Below, piece after piece: positions 24,471-35,098 of a stretch of 64,000 nucleotides of DNA. The notes below the pieces were generated by a model. It had not been told where the DNA came from and did no database searches. It was given only the letters and a program-made list of their open reading frames with translations. The stretch is taken from the NCBI RefSeq assembly GCF_013177455.1, contig NZ_CP053660.1, positions 1,178,001 to 1,242,000 on the forward strand. The letters are read 5' to 3'. Each line of letters starts with the position of its first letter. Position 1 is the stretch's first letter. The translations under genes were made by a program, and so were the position numbers. The DNA is from Nocardioides marmotae. GTDB lineage: Bacteria > Actinomycetota > Actinomycetes > Propionibacteriales > Nocardioidaceae.

Positions 24471-25028
24471 GTGAGCGAGCTGCGAGCGGGGATGTTGGTG
24501 GTGGCCACGCCTGCCCTGCTCGACCCCAACTTCGTCGACGCCGTCGTGCTCCTCCTCGACGCCGACGACGACGGCGCGCTCGGCGTGGTCGTCAACCGGC
24601 CCACGCCGGTCGCCGTCGCCGACGTCCTCGGCGCCTGGGCCGACGTCGTCGCCGAGCCCGAGGTGCTCTTCCAGGGCGGCCCGGTCGGCACGGAGGGCGC
24701 GCTGGCGGTGGCGCTGCTGCGCGACGCCGACGCCGCCCCGGTCGGCTTCCGGCCGGTCGAGGGCCGTCTGGGCCTGCTCGACCTCGACACGCCCGTCGAG
24801 CTCGTCGAGGACACCCTCGAGGGCCTGCGCATCTTCGCCGGGTACGCCGGGTGGGGCGCCGGCCAGCTCGAGGCGGAGGTCGCCGAGGGCAGCTGGTACG
24901 TCGTGCCGGGTGAGGTCGGCGACGTCTTCCGGGGCGACCCGACCGGCCTGGTGCGCGACGTGCTCCGCCGCCAGCCCGGGGAGCTGGCCTGGCACGCCAC
25001 GCGACCGGTCGACCCCGACCTCAACTGA
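24471..25028 (+). CDS. YqgE/AlgH family protein (UPF0301)
   Basis: 185 residues from a GTG at 24471. The family's markers are LRAGMLVVATPALLDPNFVDAVVLLLDADDDGALGVVVNRP, split here by the usual acidic turn, then VLFQGGPV and IFAGYAGWGAGQLEAEVAEGSWYVV. The GYAGWGxGQLE motif is diagnostic. These cytosolic proteins are widespread and have no established biochemical activity. DUF3039 and a helicase gene follow closely, a grouping often seen in actinobacteria. Confidence 0.93.
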   Translation: MSELRAGMLVVATPALLDPNFVDAVVLLLDADDDGALGVVVNRPTPVAVADVLGAWADVVAEPEVLFQGGPVGTEGALAVALLRDADAAPVGFRPVEGRLGLLDLDTPVELVEDTLEGLRIFAGYAGWGAGQLEAEVAEGSWYVVPGEVGDVFRGDPTGLVRDVLRRQPGELAWHATRPVDPDLN

Positions 25029-25074
25029 CCCGCGAGTGGCCCTCCGGGGGGTCACCTGACGTAGTCTGGGTCCC

Positions 25075-25347
25075 GTGAGCCAGATCGGATTCGGGACCGG
25101 CACCGCCGTAGACGAGAGGGTCCGGGAGGACCGTCGCACCGTCCCCACCGACGACGGTGACCACGAGCGCTTCTCGCACTACGTCGAGAAGGACAAGCTC
25201 ACCGAGGCGATGGTGATGGGCACCCCCGTCGTCGCCCTGTGCGGCAAGGTCTGGGTGCCGAGCCGCGCGCCGGAGAAGTTCCCGGTCTGCCCTGAGTGCA
25301 AGGAAGCCTGGGAGAGCATGCGCGGCGACGGCTCGGACGACGAGTGA
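25075..25347 (+). CDS. DUF3039 protein
   Basis: 90 residues from a GTG at 25075. It is the small actinobacterial DUF3039 protein: RFSHYVEKDKLTEAMVMGTPVVALCGKVWVP followed by DPxxFPVCPECK-like KFPVCPECKEAWESM. Four residues (Cys in ALCGK, Cys-x-x-Cys in VCPEC, plus a His upstream) may bind zinc. Function is unknown. Its stop overlaps the GTG of the helicase gene by 4 nt, so the two are translationally coupled and may work together. Confidence 0.92.
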   Translation: MSQIGFGTGTAVDERVREDRRTVPTDDGDHERFSHYVEKDKLTEAMVMGTPVVALCGKVWVPSRAPEKFPVCPECKEAWESMRGDGSDDE

Positions 25348-27179
25348 GCGGACGGCACGACCGCCCGACCGCCCGCCAGACCAGCAGCACCGTCGAGGAC
25401 CCGACGCTGGTGCCCGCCCTCAGCCCGGCGTGGCCCGAGCGGGCGGCGTGGGGCACGGCGCCCTCGCTGCGCGCCTGGCAGAAGGCGGCGATGGCCAAGT
25501 ACTTCGCCGAGCAGCCGCGCGACTTCCTCGCCGTGGCGACCCCCGGCGCGGGAAAGACGACCTTCGCGCTGTCGGTGGCCGCCGAGCTGCTCGGCCGGCG
25601 CATCGTCGAGCGGATCATCGTGGTCGCCCCGACCGAGCACCTGAAGCTGCAGTGGGCCGAGGCCGCGGGCCGCGCGGGGATCCCCATCGACCCGACGTAC
25701 GCCGCCGGCAAGGGCAAGACCTCCGGTGACTACGTCGGCGTCGCGGTGACGTACGCCGGCGTCTCGGTCAACCCGCTGGCGATGCGGATCCGGGCCGAGC
25801 GGTTCAAGACGCTGGTGATCCTCGACGAGGTCCACCACGCCGGCGACGCGCTGTCGTGGGGCGAGGGCGTCCGCGAGGCCTTCGAGCCCGCGGCGCGGCG
25901 CCTGGCGCTGACCGGCACGCCGTTCCGCTCCGACATCAACCCGATCCCGTTCGTCACCTACGCGCCGGGCCCCGACGGGATCCCGCGCTCGGTGGCCGAC
26001 TACACCTACGGCTACGCCCACGCCCTGGCCGACCACGTCGTGCGGCCGGTGCTGTTCATGGCGTACTCCGGTGACATGCAGTGGCGCACCCGCGCCGGCG
26101 ACGAGATCTCCGCGCGGCTCGGCGAGCCGCTGACCAAGGACCTCACCAACCAGGCCCTGCGCACCGCGCTGGACCCGCAGGGCTCGTGGATGCCCTCGGT
26201 GCTGGCTGCGGCCGACAAGCGGCTCTCGGAGGTACGTCGCCACGTGCCCGACGCCGGCGGCCTGGTCATCGCCACCGACCAGGACAGCGCCCGCGCCTAC
26301 GCCAAGCTGCTCAAGCAGATCAGCGGGGAGTCCCCGACGGTCGTGCTCTCGGACGAGAAGCTGGCCTCGAAGAAGATCTCGGCCTTCACCGCCAGCGAGG
26401 ACCGGTGGATGGTCGCGGTCCGGATGGTCTCCGAGGGCGTCGACGTCCCGCGGCTGGCCGTGGGCGTCTACGCGACCACGACCTCCACGCCGCTGTTCTT
26501 CGCCCAGGCCGTCGGCCGCTTCGTGCGCGCCCGGGCCCGCGGCGAGACCGCGTCGGTCTTCCTGCCCTCGGTGCCCTCGCTGCTCGGCTTCGCCTCCGAG
26601 ATGGAGGTCGAGCGCGACCACGTCCTGGGCCGCAAGGTCTCCGACGAGGGCGACATCTTCGCTGCCGAGGACGAGCTGCTCGCCCGCGCCAACGAGAGCG
26701 AGTCCGCCTCGGCCGAGCTCGAGATGTCCTTTGAGGCGCTCGGCTCCGAGGCCCGCTTCGACCGGGTGCTCTTCGACGGCGGCGAGTGGGGCCACGCGGG
26801 GGAGGTGCACGTCGGGTCGGAGGAGGAGATGGACTTCCTCGGCATCCCCGGCCTGCTCGAGCCCGACCAGATGCGCGAGCTGCTGCGCCAGCGCCAGAGC
26901 GACCGCGCCCGCAAGCAGAAGGCGGTCGCCACCCCGGCCGAGGTCGCGGGCGACACGGTCGCGCAGCTGAGCACCCACGAGCAGCTCGCCGTGCTGCGCC
27001 GCGAGCTCAACGGGCTGGTCGCGGCCTGGCACCACCGCACCGGCCAGGCCCACGGCATCACCCACGCCGCGCTGCGCAAGGAGTGCGGCGGCCCGGCCGC
27101 CGCGGTCGCCAACGCCGAGCAGCTGCACGCCCGGATCGACCGGATCCGGGAGTGGGCCGCCACCCGCAAGAGCTCCTGA
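25344..27179 (+). CDS. Superfamily 2 DEAD/DEAH-box helicase
   Basis: 611 residues. Walker A is TPGAGKTT (about 66-73), the DEVHH box is at 161-165, motif III-like LTGTPFRSD follows, and the helicase C domain has VRMVSEGVDVPRLAVGVYATTT and FFAQAVGRFVRAR (motif VI). A long acidic and Arg/Lys-rich C-terminal extension with predicted coiled coil (residues about 430-600) is typical of the actinobacterial group linked to DUF3039. It unwinds or remodels DNA or RNA at ATP cost; the substrate is unknown. It starts inside the DUF3039 stop. Confidence 0.92.
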   Translation: MSGRHDRPTARQTSSTVEDPTLVPALSPAWPERAAWGTAPSLRAWQKAAMAKYFAEQPRDFLAVATPGAGKTTFALSVAAELLGRRIVERIIVVAPTEHLKLQWAEAAGRAGIPIDPTYAAGKGKTSGDYVGVAVTYAGVSVNPLAMRIRAERFKTLVILDEVHHAGDALSWGEGVREAFEPAARRLALTGTPFRSDINPIPFVTYAPGPDGIPRSVADYTYGYAHALADHVVRPVLFMAYSGDMQWRTRAGDEISARLGEPLTKDLTNQALRTALDPQGSWMPSVLAAADKRLSEVRRHVPDAGGLVIATDQDSARAYAKLLKQISGESPTVVLSDEKLASKKISAFTASEDRWMVAVRMVSEGVDVPRLAVGVYATTTSTPLFFAQAVGRFVRARARGETASVFLPSVPSLLGFASEMEVERDHVLGRKVSDEGDIFAAEDELLARANESESASAELEMSFEALGSEARFDRVLFDGGEWGHAGEVHVGSEEEMDFLGIPGLLEPDQMRELLRQRQSDRARKQKAVATPAEVAGDTVAQLSTHEQLAVLRRELNGLVAAWHHRTGQAHGITHAALRKECGGPAAAVANAEQLHARIDRIREWAATRKSS

Positions 27180-27220
27180 GTCCGGCCACCCCGGCGCCAC
27201 CCGGTCCCTAGGCTGGGGGC

Positions 27221-27868
27221 GTGCCGGCCGAGATCTCCCAGACCCTCGACCGCGGCGTGCGGCTGCTCGGCCTGCTCGCCGCGGCGCCCGACGGGCTCAC
27301 GGTGACCGAGACCGCCGCCCGCCTCGACGTGCCGCGCACCGTGGCGTACCGGCTCGTGAGCACCCTCGAGCAGCACGCCCTCGTCCGCCGCGACGGCCGC
27401 GGGCGGCTCCACGTCGGGCTCGGCGTGCTGCACCTGGCCTCCGCGGTGCAGCCGGTGCTGCGCGACCTGGCCGCGCCGGTGCTGCGCTCGCTCGCCGAGG
27501 CGGTCGGGTGCACCGCCCACCTGACGGTGGCCGAGGGGGAGGAGGCGCTGGCGCTGGCGGTCGTCGAGCCGTCGTGGACCGACTTCCACGTCGGCTACCG
27601 CGTCGGGTCGCGCCACCCGCTCGGCCAGGGTGCCGCCGGCCGCGCGATCCTGCTCGGCCGCGACCGCGACCCCGAGCGGCCGTCGTGGTGCGCGACCTCC
27701 GGGGAGCTCCAGGCCGGCGCCCGCGGTCTCGCCGCCCCGGTCCTCGGCGTCGACGGGCTCGAGGCGAGCGTCGGTATCGTCACCCTCGGCGACCTCGACG
27801 CCGACCGGGTCGGCCCGCGCGTCCTCGACGCCGCGCTCGAGGTGGCCGAGCGGCTACGGACGGCCTGA
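27221..27868 (+). CDS. IclR-family transcriptional regulator
   Basis: 215 residues from a GTG at 27221. The N-terminal winged helix reads LDRGVRLLGLLAAAPDGLTVTETAARLDVPRTVAYRLVSTLEQHALVRRDG, the HTH_IclR pattern. The effector domain (residues about 80-215) has LAEAVGCTAHLTVAEGEEALALAVVEP and a shortened C-terminus, RHPLGQGAAGRAIL. It is a little shorter than typical (240-260). Targets are unknown; it stands alone between a helicase gene and a convergent AsnC gene. Confidence 0.9.
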   Translation: MPAEISQTLDRGVRLLGLLAAAPDGLTVTETAARLDVPRTVAYRLVSTLEQHALVRRDGRGRLHVGLGVLHLASAVQPVLRDLAAPVLRSLAEAVGCTAHLTVAEGEEALALAVVEPSWTDFHVGYRVGSRHPLGQGAAGRAILLGRDRDPERPSWCATSGELQAGARGLAAPVLGVDGLEASVGIVTLGDLDADRVGPRVLDAALEVAERLRTA

Positions 27869-27904
27869 GCCTCGGCTGCCTGGACGTGGGGCGGCCGCCT
27901 CGAC

Positions 27905-27969
27905 GTTTCATCGGCCGGCCGACGGAACTCCCGGTTGGCCGATGAAACTTCAGCGGCCAACCGCCAGCT

Positions 27970-27988
<19 letters not shown>
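27905..27988. repeat. Inverted-repeat cluster between convergent genes (A, A', A, A')
   Basis: GTTTCATCGGCC (27905-27916) pairs with GGCCGATGAAAC (27937-27948). A perfect 20-bp palindrome at 27969-27988 (TTCATCGGCC followed by its complement) repeats both arms and overlaps the AsnC stop codon. It is probably a bidirectional terminator with spare arms. Confidence 0.75.
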
Positions 27989-29813
<1,825 letters not shown>

Positions 29814-29859
29814 CGCGATGGGGGAGCGGCCGGGTCGACAGGGTGGGCAGGATGGGCGC

Positions 29860-30384
29860 GTGACGACGTACCTCGCCTTCCTGCGCGCGATCAACCTGGG
29901 CGCGAAGCGGAAGTTCCCCAAGGACGACATCGTGGCCGCGGTCGAGGGCCTCGGGTGGACCGACGTCCGCACGCACATCAACACCGGCAACGTCCGCTTC
30001 GACTGCCCGCTGCGCTCGCGCGCGAAGGTGGAGGCGGCCCTGGAGCAGGCGTTCGCGGAGCGCGCCGGCTTCGAGGTGCCGACGATCGTGCTCACCCCGG
30101 CCGAGCTGCGCGAGGTGGCCGAGCGGGCCGAGGCCTTCGGCCACGACGGCGCGCACTACGTCTCCTTCCTCAAGCAGGAGCCCTCGCCGGAGGTCGTCCG
30201 GCGCGTGGAGGAGCTGAGCTCGGCCGAGGCGGTCGCGAAGGTGGGCGGGCGCGCCGTCCACCTCATGCTCGACACGGCCTACCACCAGACCCGGCTCGGC
30301 AACGCCACCGTCGAGAAGCACCTCGGCGTCGCCACCAACCGCAACCTGACGGTCGTGCGGACGCTCGTCGAGAAGTGGTGCTGA
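29860..30384 (+). CDS. DUF1697 protein
   Basis: 174 residues from a GTG at 29860. It matches DUF1697 end to end: YLAFLRAINLGAKRKFPKDDIVAAVEGLGW, HINTGNVRFD, a central FEVPTIVLTPAELREV segment, and GNATVEKHLGVATNRNLTVVRTLVEK at the end. These proteins have no established function. It follows hppD by 46 bp on the same strand and may be read through from it, but no functional link is known. Confidence 0.92.
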   Translation: MTTYLAFLRAINLGAKRKFPKDDIVAAVEGLGWTDVRTHINTGNVRFDCPLRSRAKVEAALEQAFAERAGFEVPTIVLTPAELREVAERAEAFGHDGAHYVSFLKQEPSPEVVRRVEELSSAEAVAKVGGRAVHLMLDTAYHQTRLGNATVEKHLGVATNRNLTVVRTLVEKWC

Positions 30385-30400
30385 GGGGCGCGCGGCGCGG

Positions 30401-31654
30401 TCAGCCGACCGGCGCGGCGCCGACGGTCCCCGGGGCCGCGGCCCGCGGCAGGGTGCGCACCGCGCGCGAGGTGAGCACCAGGGCGACGACCACGAGGTAG
30501 ACCAGCCCCGCGACGAGGATCGTCTGCTGGAGCCCGAACACCACGGCGAGGGGACCGAACGCCAGCTGGCCCACCGGGATCGCGACGAACGAGCCCAGGG
30601 CGTCGTACGAGTAGGCGCGGGAGAGCATGTCGTCGGCGATGTTCTCCTGCATGGCGAGGTTCCAGCCCAGGGAGAAGACCTCCACGCCCATGCCGCCGAC
30701 GAACGCCGCGGCGATGACGACCGCGGTCTCGGTCGTGGTCCCGAGGGCGACCATCGGCAGGCCGTAGAGACCCATCCCGAGCATGCCCCAGAGCAGGGGC
30801 CGCTGGAGGCGCACCCGGGAGAGCACCAGGCCCATCACGAGGAAGCCGGCCGCCTCGGCGGAGAGGATCAGGCCCCAGCCGTGCTCGCCGATCGCGCTGC
30901 CCTTGGCCAGCACCGGCCCGAGGGTGTTGAACGCGCCCTGCTCGAGGGCGTTGAGCACCATGAAGCCCAGGACGACCACCCACAGCCAGCGGGTGCCGGT
31001 GAAGACCTGCCAGCCCTCGCGGAGCTCGGGGAGCATCGACTCCTGCTCGCCGATCCGCTCCCGGGGCGGGATCCGCGCGCCGAGCAGCAGTGCCGCGGCG
31101 AGGAGGTACGTCGCCCCGTCGACCGCCAGCGCCCAGCCCGGCCCGACGGCGACGACGAGGACGCCGGCGACCGAGGGCCCGAGGATCGTCATCGAGCTGC
31201 GCATCAGCGAGAGCAGCACGTTGGCCGGCTGGAGCTGGTCGCGGGGGACGAGCGCCGGGACGATGCCCGCGAGCGCCGGCATGCTGATCGAGGCGACCGT
31301 GCCGTTGAGGGCGGTCAGCACGACGAGGTGCCAGATCTCGGCGGCGCCGCTGATGACCAGCGCCGCGATCGCCAGCTGGGTCAGGCCGGCGAGGACGTTG
31401 CAGGCCTGGATGACGCGGGTGCGCCCGAACCGGTCGGCGATCACCCCGCCGGCGAGCAGGAAGACCGCCATCGGGATCGAGTGCGCTGCCAGCACGGTGC
31501 CCAGGGCGGTGGGGGAGTCGCTGACCTCGAGGACCGCGAAGACCAGCGAGATGCCGGCCATCGTGGTGCCGACCAGGTTGACCGAGCGGCTGAGGAAGTA
31601 GAAGCGGAAGCTGCGCTCGCGCAGCGGATCGAGCATCCCCGGCCGGTCGCTCAC
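30401..31654 (-). CDS. MFS transporter
   Basis: 417 residues from a GTG at 31654 that overlaps the upstream stop (GTGA). It is a 12-segment major facilitator of the EntS/MFS_3 type: FRFYFLSRSVNLVGTTMAG in the first helix, GGVIADRFGRTRVIQ as motif A, and GPSVAGVLVVAVGPGWALAVDGATYLLAA in the middle. These are usually exporters for drugs or siderophores. It is co-transcribed with the ArsR-type regulator upstream, which suggests a substrate-induced efflux pair. Substrate unknown. Confidence 0.9.
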   Translation of the reverse strand: MSDRPGMLDPLRERSFRFYFLSRSVNLVGTTMAGISLVFAVLEVSDSPTALGTVLAAHSIPMAVFLLAGGVIADRFGRTRVIQACNVLAGLTQLAIAALVISGAAEIWHLVVLTALNGTVASISMPALAGIVPALVPRDQLQPANVLLSLMRSSMTILGPSVAGVLVVAVGPGWALAVDGATYLLAAALLLGARIPPRERIGEQESMLPELREGWQVFTGTRWLWVVVLGFMVLNALEQGAFNTLGPVLAKGSAIGEHGWGLILSAEAAGFLVMGLVLSRVRLQRPLLWGMLGMGLYGLPMVALGTTTETAVVIAAAFVGGMGVEVFSLGWNLAMQENIADDMLSRAYSYDALGSFVAIPVGQLAFGPLAVVFGLQQTILVAGLVYLVVVALVLTSRAVRTLPRAAAPGTVGAAPVG

Positions 31655-32160
31655 GACTCCATCCCGAACGCCGCGATGGTCAGCGCGACCTTGCTCGTGC
31701 CCTCGGTGCGGGGCGGCTGGGCGTGCTCGTGGACCAGCGCGGCGGCCTGCTCGACGAGCGCCAGCGCCTCGGCCCAGACCTCGTCGCTCACCCACAGCTC
31801 GGCGTCGCAGAGCTGCGCGCGGCCGCGGCGGCGCGACCCCCAGCGGCGTACCAGCTCCTGGGTCATCGCCCGGACCTCGATCGCGCGGGTCTGCCGGTCC
31901 TCCGGCTCCTCGGTGGACTGGCCCCTCCGCCAGGGGTGGCGGTAGCGCTTGGCGGTCCCACCGCGGACCCGCACCTCGCCGGCCTCCTCCACCTCGCCGG
32001 CCCGGGCCAGCACGCGCAGGTGGTACGACGCGTTGGCGTGGGTGATGCCGAGCTCGCGCGCCACCTCGGCGGCGCTCATCTCGGCCCCGGTCAGCAGCGA
32101 CAGCATCTGCAGCCGCAGCGGGTGCGCGGTTGCCCGCAGTGCCTGGACCGGCTCGTCCAT
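31651..32160 (-). CDS. ArsR-like winged-helix regulator
   Basis: 169 residues from the ATG at 32160. The N-terminal HTH_20/ArsR-type domain is VQALRATAHPLRLQMLSLLTGAEMSAAEVARELGITHANASYHLRVLARAGEVEEAG. The rest is a C-terminal helical domain with RAMTQELVRRWGSRRRGR. No Cys cluster for metals is seen in the HTH, so it is probably not a metal sensor. It heads a two-gene operon with the MFS exporter and most likely represses it. Confidence 0.9.
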   Translation of the reverse strand: MDEPVQALRATAHPLRLQMLSLLTGAEMSAAEVARELGITHANASYHLRVLARAGEVEEAGEVRVRGGTAKRYRHPWRRGQSTEEPEDRQTRAIEVRAMTQELVRRWGSRRRGRAQLCDAELWVSDEVWAEALALVEQAAALVHEHAQPPRTEGTSKVALTIAAFGMES

Positions 32161-32245
32161 GGTGACCTCCCAAGGCTCATTGGGGAGTCTGGTGCATCAT
32201 CGAATCCACCGTCAAGCACTTGTTGGGGGGTCGGCTGCGGCGGGT

Positions 32246-32339
32246 CATGTAACGCACCGTTCGCTGCTCTTCCTGCACGTTGCAGCGTGCAGGTAGATGG
32301 GCGAACGGTGCGTTACAGCGGCGAACGGTGCGTTACATG
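32246..32339. repeat. Three-arm inverted repeat (A, A', A') with an inner hairpin
   Basis: A 19-nt arm CATGTAACGCACCGTTCGC (32246-32264) faces two complementary copies: 17 nt at 32301-32317 and the full 19 nt at 32321-32339. A separate hairpin, CTGCACG with CGTGCAG, lies inside (32273-32292). It is downstream of the minus-strand enoyl-CoA hydratase gene, so it should act as its terminator, and upstream of the ArsR promoter. Confidence 0.8.
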
Positions 32340-32370
32340 ACCGGCGGTGCGGCGGTGGAGCCCCGGCGGA

Positions 32371-33174
32371 TCACTCCCCGCGGAAGACGGGCGGACGGCG
32401 CTCGGCGAAGGCGACGACACCCTCGACGACGTCGGCGGTGCGGAGCAGGACCGTCTGGCCGGACTTCTCGCGCTCGAGGGCGGGCTCGAGCTGGGTGAGG
32501 GTGGCGGCGTTCACGGCCTTCTTGCTGGCGGCCAGCGCGAGCGGCGGACCGGCGGCGAGGCGGGCGACGAGGGCGTCGACCTCGGCGGCGAAGGAGTCGT
32601 CGGGCGCGAGGTGGCTGACCAGCCCCACGTCGTACGCCGTGCGGGCCGGCAGGGGCTCGGCGAGCAGCGCCATCCGCATCGCCCGGGCCCGGCCGATCGC
32701 GGCCGCGACGGTCGCGGACGCGCCACCGTCGACCATCAGCCCGATGTTGGCGAAGGGCAGCAGGAACGAGGCCGACTCCGCGGCGACGACCAGGTCGCAG
32801 GCCAGCGCGGCCGAGCAGCTGACCCCGGCCGCGACGCCGTTGACCGCGGCCACGACCGGCTTGTCGCAGGTGGTGATCGCGCGGATCCACCGGTTCGCGG
32901 TGTCCATCGAGGTCTCGTCGATCGTGTACTTCCCGGAGATGTCCGCGCCGGTGCTGAACGCCCGGCCGGTCCCGGTCAGCACCACGACCCGGACGTCGTC
33001 GCGGGCCGTCGCGCGCTCGATCTCGGCGGCCATCAGCGAGGGCATGTCGGGGGTGAGGGCGTTGAGCGCCCGCGGGCGGTCCATCGTCAGCCGCAGCACG
33101 CCGTCGGCGACCTCGACGCGGACCTCGGGGGAGGGGGAGTCCGGCGACCCAGTCGACTCAGGCAACCTCGACAC
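32371..33174 (-). CDS. Enoyl-CoA hydratase/isomerase family protein
   Basis: 267 residues from a GTG at 33174, overlapping the end of the nicotinamidase gene by 17 bp. The crotonase fold is clear: MDRPRALNALTPDM, GTGRAFSTGADISG (oxyanion hole) and AAVNGVAAGVSCSAALACDLVVAAESASFLLPFANIGLMVDGG. At the usual first catalytic Glu position the residue is not Glu, and the second is Asp (VDGG), which resembles isomerase-type (PaaG/ECI-like) members rather than a classical hydratase. The pathway is unknown. Confidence 0.85.
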   Translation of the reverse strand: MSRLPESTGSPDSPSPEVRVEVADGVLRLTMDRPRALNALTPDMPSLMAAEIERATARDDVRVVVLTGTGRAFSTGADISGKYTIDETSMDTANRWIRAITTCDKPVVAAVNGVAAGVSCSAALACDLVVAAESASFLLPFANIGLMVDGGASATVAAAIGRARAMRMALLAEPLPARTAYDVGLVSHLAPDDSFAAEVDALVARLAAGPPLALAASKKAVNAATLTQLEPALEREKSGQTVLLRTADVVEGVVAFAERRPPVFRGE

Positions 33175-33715
33175 CCGCCCCACGCATCTCGCCGAGCGCC
33201 GCCTCGGTGGTGGCGGGCGCGACGCCCGCGCACAGGTCGAGCAGCACCCGCGTGGCGAAGCCTGCCGCGGCGGCGTCCAGCGCCGTGGCGCGCACGCAGT
33301 GGTCGGTCGCGATCCCGCAGACGTCGACCTCGCTGACCCCGCGCTCGCGCAGCCAGTCCGCGAGGCCCGGGCCGTCCTCGGCGCGCCCCTCGAAGCCGGA
33401 GTACGCCGCCGCGTGCTCGCCCTTGCGGAAGACCGCCTCGAAGCCGCTCGCGTCCAGCTCGGGGTGGAACTCCTCGCCGGTGGTGCCGACCTCGCAGTGC
33501 ACCGGCCAGGAGTCCACGAAGTCGGGGTCGCTCGACCAGTGGTCGCCCGGATCGCGGTGGTGGTCCTTGGTGGCGACCACGTGCGCCCAGTCCCCACGCC
33601 GCGCGCGGAGCAGCGTGGTCACGTCGCGCGCGACCTGCGCGCCGCCGACCACGGGCAGCGAGCCGCCCTCGCAGAAGTCGTTCTGGATGTCGACGACGAG
33701 CAGTGCACGGGCCAT
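33158..33715 (-). CDS. pncA: Nicotinamidase
   Basis: 185 residues. The isochorismatase fold has the full catalytic set: Asp9 (VVDIQNDF), Lys98 (FRKGEHA) and Cys140 (ATDHCV). The metal-binding residues Asp51, His53, His59 and His73 align with M. tuberculosis PncA (DHHRDPGDHW, WPVHC). It turns nicotinamide into nicotinate and ammonia for NAD salvage. The nicotinate phosphoribosyltransferase gene directly upstream on the same strand performs the next step. Confidence 0.95.
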   Translation of the reverse strand: MARALLVVDIQNDFCEGGSLPVVGGAQVARDVTTLLRARRGDWAHVVATKDHHRDPGDHWSSDPDFVDSWPVHCEVGTTGEEFHPELDASGFEAVFRKGEHAAAYSGFEGRAEDGPGLADWLRERGVSEVDVCGIATDHCVRATALDAAAAGFATRVLLDLCAGVAPATTEAALGEMRGAGVEVA

Positions 33716-33724
33716 GGCGCGAGG

Positions 33725-35059
33725 CTAGTCGAGACGGATCGTGGGGATCACCGGCTCGCCGCGCGACATCTGCTGGGCGGCGAGCGGGAGCTCGGCCCGC
33801 GAGCGCAGGTGCCGCTCGCGGGCGGCCTCGAGCGGCTCGCGGCCGACGACCTCGCCGTCGCGCACGAGCGGGACGAGCAGCTCGCGGTCGTCGCCGTCGT
33901 TCGCGGGCACCTGCCCGGTGCCGACGACCTCGGCCTCGGCGGTGCCGGACCGGCCGCGGCGGCGCAGGGCGTACTTGCGGCCGCCGTAGGAGATCTTGTC
34001 GGTGCTGCGCTTGGCCACCGGCACCATCGCGCCGTCCTCGCCCTCGCGGGCCACCAGCTTGTAGACGAACCCACTGGTCGGGTGCCCCGAGCCGGTGACC
34101 AGCTGGGTGCCGACGCCGTACCCGTCGACCGGCGCCGCGGCGAGCGCCGCGATGGCGTACTCGTCGAGGTCGCTGGTGACGATGATCCGGGTGCCCGTCG
34201 CGCCGAGGGAGTCGAGCTGGTCGCGGACCTGCTGGGCCAGCGAGCCCAGGTCGCCGGAGTCCAGCCGCACCGCGCCGAGCCCCGGCCCCGCGACCTCCAC
34301 ACCGACCCGGACCGCCTCGGCGATGTCGTAGGTGTCGATGAGCAGGGTGGTGCCCGCCCCGAGGCTGGCGACCTGTGCGCGGAACGCGTCGGCCTCGGTG
34401 TCGTGCAGCAGCGTGAAGCTGTGCGCCGAGGTGCCCGAGGTGGGCACGCCGTACCGCTGCCGGGCGGCGAGGTTGGAGGTGCCGGCGAAGCCGGCGACGT
34501 ACGCCGCCCGCGCGGCCGCCACCGCGGCCTCCTCGTGGGTGCGCCGCGAGCCCATCTCCAGGCACGGCCGCTCGCAGGAGACCATCGTCATCCGCGAGGC
34601 CGCCGAGGCGATCGCGGAGTCGTGGTTGTAGATCGAGAGCAGCAGCGTCTCCAGCAGCACCGCCTCGGCGAAGGTCGACTCCACGACGACCAGGGGGGAG
34701 TGCGGGAAGTACGTCTCGCCCTCGGGGTAGCCCCACACGTCGCCGGAGAACCGGTACGACGCCAGCCACTCCCGGGTCGGCTCGTCGACCACGTCCTCGA
34801 GCACCGCGAGCACCTCGGCGTCGAACCGGAACGCCTCGAGCGCGTCGAGCGCCCGGCCCACGCCGGCCACGACGCCGTACCGCCGGCCCTCCGGCAGGCG
34901 CCGGGGGAACAGCTCGAAGACCGAGCGTCGGTCGGCCGTCCCCGCCGCGAGCGCGGCCTGGAGCATCGTCAGCTCGTAGTGGTCGGTGAGCAGCGCCGTC
35001 GAGGGGGCCGTCGAGGGGGCCGTCGAGGGGGCGGTCGAGCCGGCTGTCGAGGGGGTCAC
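33725..35059 (-). CDS. pncB: Nicotinate phosphoribosyltransferase
   Basis: 444 residues from a GTG at 35059; other starts would run into the divergent clpS gene. After a repetitive N-terminus (STAPSTAPSTAPST), LLTDHYELTMLQAAL opens the enzyme. Further hallmarks are SIYNHDSAIASAASR, VPTSGTSAHSFTLLH, DTYD, VRLDSGDL and SGHPTSGFVYKLV. It joins nicotinate to PRPP to form NaMN. It is followed 9 bp later by pncA, giving a two-step NAD-salvage operon. The gene corresponds in position to M. tuberculosis Rv1330c. Confidence 0.95.
   Translation of the reverse strand: MTPSTAGSTAPSTAPSTAPSTALLTDHYELTMLQAALAAGTADRRSVFELFPRRLPEGRRYGVVAGVGRALDALEAFRFDAEVLAVLEDVVDEPTREWLASYRFSGDVWGYPEGETYFPHSPLVVVESTFAEAVLLETLLLSIYNHDSAIASAASRMTMVSCERPCLEMGSRRTHEEAAVAAARAAYVAGFAGTSNLAARQRYGVPTSGTSAHSFTLLHDTEADAFRAQVASLGAGTTLLIDTYDIAEAVRVGVEVAGPGLGAVRLDSGDLGSLAQQVRDQLDSLGATGTRIIVTSDLDEYAIAALAAAPVDGYGVGTQLVTGSGHPTSGFVYKLVAREGEDGAMVPVAKRSTDKISYGGRKYALRRRGRSGTAEAEVVGTGQVPANDGDDRELLVPLVRDGEVVGREPLEAARERHLRSRAELPLAAQQMSRGEPVIPTIRLD
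35000..35050. repeat. 12-bp tandem repeat at the start of pncB
   Basis: About three to four copies of a GAGGGGGCCGTC-type unit encode the STAP repeats. Copy number could vary by slippage without changing frame. Confidence 0.6.
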
Positions 35060-35098
35060 GTGACTAGGGTGCCCGCTTCGCTGTGACACCATGGACGG

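Noticed and set aside
32297..35086. A 929-codon plus-strand frame over the pncA/pncB region
   Set aside because: It is antisense to three recognised genes with catalytic residues; its composition is Arg/Gly/His-rich noise.
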